Shown in pieces: positions 22,202 through 24,199 of a stretch of 24,199 nucleotides of DNA; position 1 is the first letter of the stretch; each line of letters begins with the position of its first letter. The translations under genes were made by a program, and so were the position numbers. A model generated the notes under the pieces. It saw nothing but the letters and a program-made list of their open reading frames with translations. It was not told where the DNA came from and ran no database searches. Origin of the DNA: DASWTL01 sp036405495 (GTDB lineage: Bacteria > Bacteroidota > Bacteroidia > Sphingobacteriales > Sphingobacteriaceae); the NCBI GenBank assembly GCA_036405495.1, contig DASWXL010000143.1, positions 1 to 24,199 of the forward strand. Direction: 5' to 3'.

Positions 22202-22807
22202 CTAGAGACGGGGGCGACTAACGTGAGGATTGCCCTTAACATAGAAACGCCATGGGATACTCTTATAGGGTTCAGCAATATTTAAACCGACACGCGGACC
22301 GGCAATGATGTCTTCTTCCGAATATGACAGCCCGCGATCTTCGACCCATATCTCATTCTCCTGCAACGAAATACCATTGTGCACCTTCCGCAAAGCTAAA
22401 GCTTTAGCAAGGGCCCCGGGCCCACGGCAAAGCCGGGTGTCCTCATGCATTACTTTTCGGCGATCACGCATCGTTTCTATACCTTCTGTCGGCTCGATCG
22501 CACGGATCAGAATAGCGTGGGCGGTATTTGCCGGACCGGTAACAATATTCAACATATCATGGATCCCATAGCAGATATACATGTAGACCACACCACCTGC
22601 AGAATACATAATGTCGTTACGATTCGTGCGACGGTGATTGTATGCATGAGAGCCAACGTCTTCGGGGCCTTTGTATGCTTCGGTCTCAACGATAATCCCT
22701 CCCGTCAACGCGTTTTCGGTATTGACAAAAAGAAATTTTCCGATGAGGTCTCTGGCAATCGACACAACATCTTCCCCTAAATAGTAGCTGGTCGGAAGTT
22801 TTTGCAT
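22202..22807 (-). CDS. DNA-3-methyladenine glycosylase, AAG/MPG family
   Basis: 201 aa, the typical bacterial AAG length. Visible motifs: GGIIVETEAYKGPED (about 36-50) with the catalytic acid in VETEAY; RRTNRNDIMYSAGGVVYMYICYG (59-81) with the intercalating Tyr region; MLNIVTG; and RLCRGPGALAKALAL (125-139). The enzyme removes 3-methyladenine, hypoxanthine and other alkylated or deaminated purines, starting base excision repair. Its ATG shares one base with the TGA stop of the upstream methionine sulfoxide reductase gene (ATGA-type overlap at 22805-22809), so the two are translationally coupled. Confidence 0.94.
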   Translation of the reverse strand: MQKLPTSYYLGEDVVSIARDLIGKFLFVNTENALTGGIIVETEAYKGPEDVGSHAYNHRRTNRNDIMYSAGGVVYMYICYGIHDMLNIVTGPANTAHAILIRAIEPTEGIETMRDRRKVMHEDTRLCRGPGALAKALALRKVHNGISLQENEIWVEDRGLSYSEEDIIAGPRVGLNIAEPYKSIPWRFYVKGNPHVSRPRL

Positions 22808-23280
22808 CAGAAATTCACTCCGTTCAGAATTTCCTGGAGATACCGGCTGTCAGTGGTGTCAAACTGGTCAAGCTCCTGACTATCCACATCGAGGACGCCC
22901 AGAACCACGCCGTTTCTGATAATGGGAATAACAATTTCGGACTTTGCCAGCGAGCTGCAGGCGATATGACCGGGAAATGCCTCAACGTCCGGAACAATTA
23001 AAGTCTTTTCTTCCTGCCAGGCCGTTCCGCAAACACCCTTGCCTTTTGAGATGCGGGTACAAGCAACCGGACCCTGAAATGGCCCCAATACAAGGGTATC
23101 ATTTTTTATCAGGTAAAACCCGATCCAAAAGAAGTTGAACTGCTCCTTTAGTGCGGCACAAATGTTCGCAAGATTGGCGATCAGGTCTTCTTCTCCTTCT
23201 ATGAGCGCTTTTATTTGGGGAATGATCGATAAGTATTGTTCTTCTTTCGGTGCTGATATGATCGTCAAGTCTTCTGCCAT
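22807..23280 (-). CDS. msrC: GAF-domain free methionine-R-sulfoxide reductase
   Basis: 157 aa from the ATG at 23280. An upstream ATG at 23337 exists, but the -7-like box at 23285-23292 and the normal family N-terminus favour the shorter form. It has a single GAF domain with the three family cysteines: Cys74 in PVACTRISKG, Cys84 in KGVCGTAW and Cys108 in HIACSSLAKSE. The spacing equals that of Cys84, Cys94 and Cys118 of the Escherichia coli enzyme. It reduces free methionine-R-sulfoxide using thioredoxin. It is the first gene of the nine-gene run, and its stop overlaps the start of the DNA glycosylase, linking repair of oxidised methionine to repair of DNA bases. Confidence 0.93.
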   Translation of the reverse strand: MAEDLTIISAPKEEQYLSIIPQIKALIEGEEDLIANLANICAALKEQFNFFWIGFYLIKNDTLVLGPFQGPVACTRISKGKGVCGTAWQEEKTLIVPDVEAFPGHIACSSLAKSEIVIPIIRNGVVLGVLDVDSQELDQFDTTDSRYLQEILNGVNF

Positions 23281-23284
23281 AGCA

Positions 23285-23292
23285 CAAAAATA
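23285..23292 (-). promoter_or_regulatory. -7 box TATTTTTG at the msrC start
   Basis: The minus strand reads TATTTTTG, an exact TAnnTTTG match, ending only 4 bp before the ATG at 23280. If used, transcription would start at or next to the start codon, giving a leaderless mRNA. No clear -33 TTG is present at the right distance. Confidence 0.4.
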
Positions 23293-23408
23293 AAGATGCT
23301 CATTATAAATACATTCACCCGTTTGCAACAAAAACATTCACAATTAAACCAAAGTGTCAATACGATGTCAGAATAACATATCGTTAGTACAACACATACA
23401 CACTAATT

Positions 23409-23789
23409 ATGAGAAAATTATTCACAATCGCAGCTTTCATGGTAGCATTGGGGGCTACCGCTGCACAAGCACAGACGTGGCGGGGAGACGATCACCGGCG
23501 TTATGAAGACAATCGGGTTTATCGCGACAATCGCGGGGAATATTCGTGGAGGGTGGTGGAGCGCCGGGTCTGGATACCTGAATATCGGAAAAAGACGATT
23601 TTTGGCACGAAAGTAATTCCGGGGCACTATGAGATCCGCCGTGACCGGGTTAAGGTATATAACCGCGACCGGTATAGAAGGCATCCCCATGGCATGCCTC
23701 CCGGACAACGGAAAAAATGGGAAGACAGACACGATCGGAATGATCGCGACTACGGTAAAGACCGTGATAATCGCAAATGGAATGACTAA
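23409..23789 (+). CDS. Secreted highly charged small protein
   Basis: 126 aa. A signal peptide of about 21 residues (MRKLFTIAAFMVALGATAAQA) ends at an A-x-A cleavage site. The mature part is very polar. It has a repeat-like Asp-Arg-Asn pattern (RYEDNRVYRDNRGEYS), a central hydrophobic segment (WRVVERRVWIPEYRKKTIFGTKVIP) that looks like two beta-strands, and an Arg/His/Asp-rich tail (RDRYRRHPHG, then DRHDRNDRDYGKDRDNRKW). I do not recognise a family with a defined role; similar exported Arg/Asp-rich proteins are common as hypotheticals in Bacteroidota. It is followed by a clear terminator, so it is a single-gene unit. It is divergent from msrC, with 128 bp between the start codons. Confidence 0.75.
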   Translation: MRKLFTIAAFMVALGATAAQAQTWRGDDHRRYEDNRVYRDNRGEYSWRVVERRVWIPEYRKKTIFGTKVIPGHYEIRRDRVKVYNRDRYRRHPHGMPPGQRKKWEDRHDRNDRDYGKDRDNRKWND

Positions 23790-23798
23790 TAACCCAAG

Positions 23799-23823
23799 AA
23801 GCCCCCGTAAGGGGCTTTTTCTT
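23799..23823 (+). terminator. Rho-independent terminator after the secreted protein
   Basis: AAGCCCC (23799-23805) pairs with GGGGCTT (23811-23817) around the loop CGTAA, followed by a T-rich tail. It begins 9 bp after the stop codon. Confidence 0.88.
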
Positions 23824-23864
23824 TAAAAAAAGAAGAACCTGCTACAGGTTGAAATGTAACAGGT
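23824..23864 (-). terminator. Minus-strand terminator with a G-U containing 10-bp stem
   Basis: On the minus strand ACCTGTTACA (complement of 23855-23864) pairs with TGTAGCAGGT (complement of 23837-23846) across an 8-nt loop. One pair is a U-G wobble, and the stem is followed by TCTTC and seven Ts (23825-23831). On the plus strand the same place is a C/A mismatch, so the structure fits minus-strand transcription. It has no obvious gene to serve. Confidence 0.65.
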
Positions 23865-24095
23865 CCGACTTCATATTAATCAACAAATACTCTTTCATAG
23901 GTAGATGCAGAGCATTGATTTTCAAAAGAGTTAATACTCAATACCCCTCTAAAGTTTCTTAAATTTGAAAGTATAGTGATAGGAAAAAGAATATATTAAT
24001 ATTAAAATATCTGAGCTAATCTTGGATGCTGCATCACGTGTAAAAACCAAATAAGCGGACAGATGATTATATTAGTCGGACAAACCCTTCTCTTT
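23865..24095. other. AT-rich intergenic region with possible minus-strand gene remnant
   Basis: The base composition is far more AT-rich than the flanking genes. On the minus strand a frame is open from about 23995 to a TAA at 23876-23878 (39 codons, ending SASTYERVFVD), just before the minus-strand terminator; it has no ATG. Just upstream, another minus frame runs through AYLVFTRDAASKISSDILIL and meets the first at a run of five Ts, so a single-base slip would join them into about 60 codons. I recognise neither. The stretch must also hold the plus-strand promoter of the gene at 24096, which I could not pin down. Confidence 0.4.
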
Positions 24096-24199
24096 ATGAA
24101 ACATCCGTTTTTACTTTCTATGTCGGTCTTTACTCTTATTGCATTTTCTGCTTCTGCCCAGAAGAAACCGGAAGACACCGAGGCATGGACACCGGTTCC
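24096..24199 (+). CDS. Exported protein, probable DUF1080 (3-keto-disaccharide hydrolase family), 3' end outside
   Basis: Only the first 34 codons are in the window. A signal peptide (MKHPFLLSMSVFTLIAFSASA, ending A-Q) leads into KKPEDTEAWTPVP. That short sequence resembles the start of mature DUF1080-type proteins in Bacteroidota, where an (E/D)-T-E-x-W-x-P-V-P segment precedes the jelly-roll domain. Those proteins are periplasmic or outer-membrane associated and include 3-keto-disaccharide hydrolases. The family call rests on about 13 residues and could be wrong; that it is an exported protein is more certain. The gene runs off the right edge. Confidence 0.55.
   Translation, partial: MKHPFLLSMSVFTLIAFSASAQKKPEDTEAWTPV

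Noticed and set aside
23281..23337. Longer msrC from the ATG at 23337
   Set aside because: Adds 19 residues not typical for the family and would need the -7-like box to lie inside the coding region.
23865..23965. Plus-strand open frame after the secreted protein's terminator (ending RVNTQYPSKVS)
   Set aside because: No start codon, no family resemblance, and it overlaps the minus-strand frames; AT-rich sequence often gives such open stretches.
1..24199. tRNA, rRNA, CRISPR, insertion sequence or prophage signs
   Set aside because: No cloverleaf with CCA end, no spaced direct repeats, no transposase or integrase motifs were seen on reading both strands; a search program could still find weak RNA families.

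Overview
The window looks like chromosomal DNA of a free-living Bacteroidota bacterium, most likely Sphingobacteriaceae, Chitinophagaceae or a Cytophagales relative. The reasons are: a carboxypeptidase-regulatory-domain plus outer-membrane beta-barrel protein; a phosphoenolpyruvate carboxylase with a divergent active-site loop; weak or absent Shine-Dalgarno sequences; several upstream sites matching the Bacteroidota -7 consensus TAnnTTTG; and families common in this phylum (DUF4142, DUF2383/PA2169, a DUF1080-like start at the right edge). GC is moderate. I see no tRNA, rRNA, CRISPR array, insertion sequence or phage gene.

Layout. 1-1010 (+): 3' part of a TPR protein, closed by a strong hairpin terminator. 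1107-6833 (-): Ku, a DUF2383 four-helix protein, a DUF4142 lipoprotein, phosphoenolpyruvate carboxylase and a short-chain dehydrogenase. 6901-9927 (-): an outer-membrane beta-barrel protein preceded by a MarR-type regulator, with a promoter and a candidate operator between them. 9972-10371: a bidirectional hairpin and about 360 bp with no convincing gene. 10372-13071 (-): DUF488 protein, an unknown 81-aa protein and a GAF-PAS-PAS histidine kinase whose start codon sits in a long inverted repeat. 13117-13137: a perfect 21-bp palindrome between DUF488 and the divergent corA. 13159-15511 (+): CorA transporter and MATE exporter. 15508-17141 (-): class A beta-lactamase-like serine hydrolase and a phosphoribosyltransferase. 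17272-17442 (+): a 56-aa membrane protein. 17427-23280 (-): nine closely packed genes. 23409-23789 (+): a small secreted charged protein. 24096 to the end (+): start of an exported, probably DUF1080, protein.

How the genes may work together. The nine-gene run, in transcription order, is: free methionine-R-sulfoxide reductase, 3-methyladenine DNA glycosylase, a pyridoxamine-phosphate-oxidase-fold protein, a GULO/ALO-type FAD oxidase, DUF2721, a VKOR-like protein, an SPW protein, a membrane-tailed short-chain dehydrogenase and DUF2784. Repair of oxidised methionine and alkylated DNA, flavin redox enzymes and small membrane proteins suggest a general stress cassette. With Ku, DUF4142, DUF2383 and the GsP39/YghA-like dehydrogenase, much of the window has a stress or damage-tolerance flavour. 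That is inferred from families and order; no regulon is proven.

The items most worth a second look are the inverted repeat over the kinase start codon, the palindrome upstream of corA, the VKOR-like protein with only one cysteine pair, the short membrane gene at 17272, and two intergenic stretches (10012-10371 and 23824-24095) that carry RNA hairpins and possible gene remnants.
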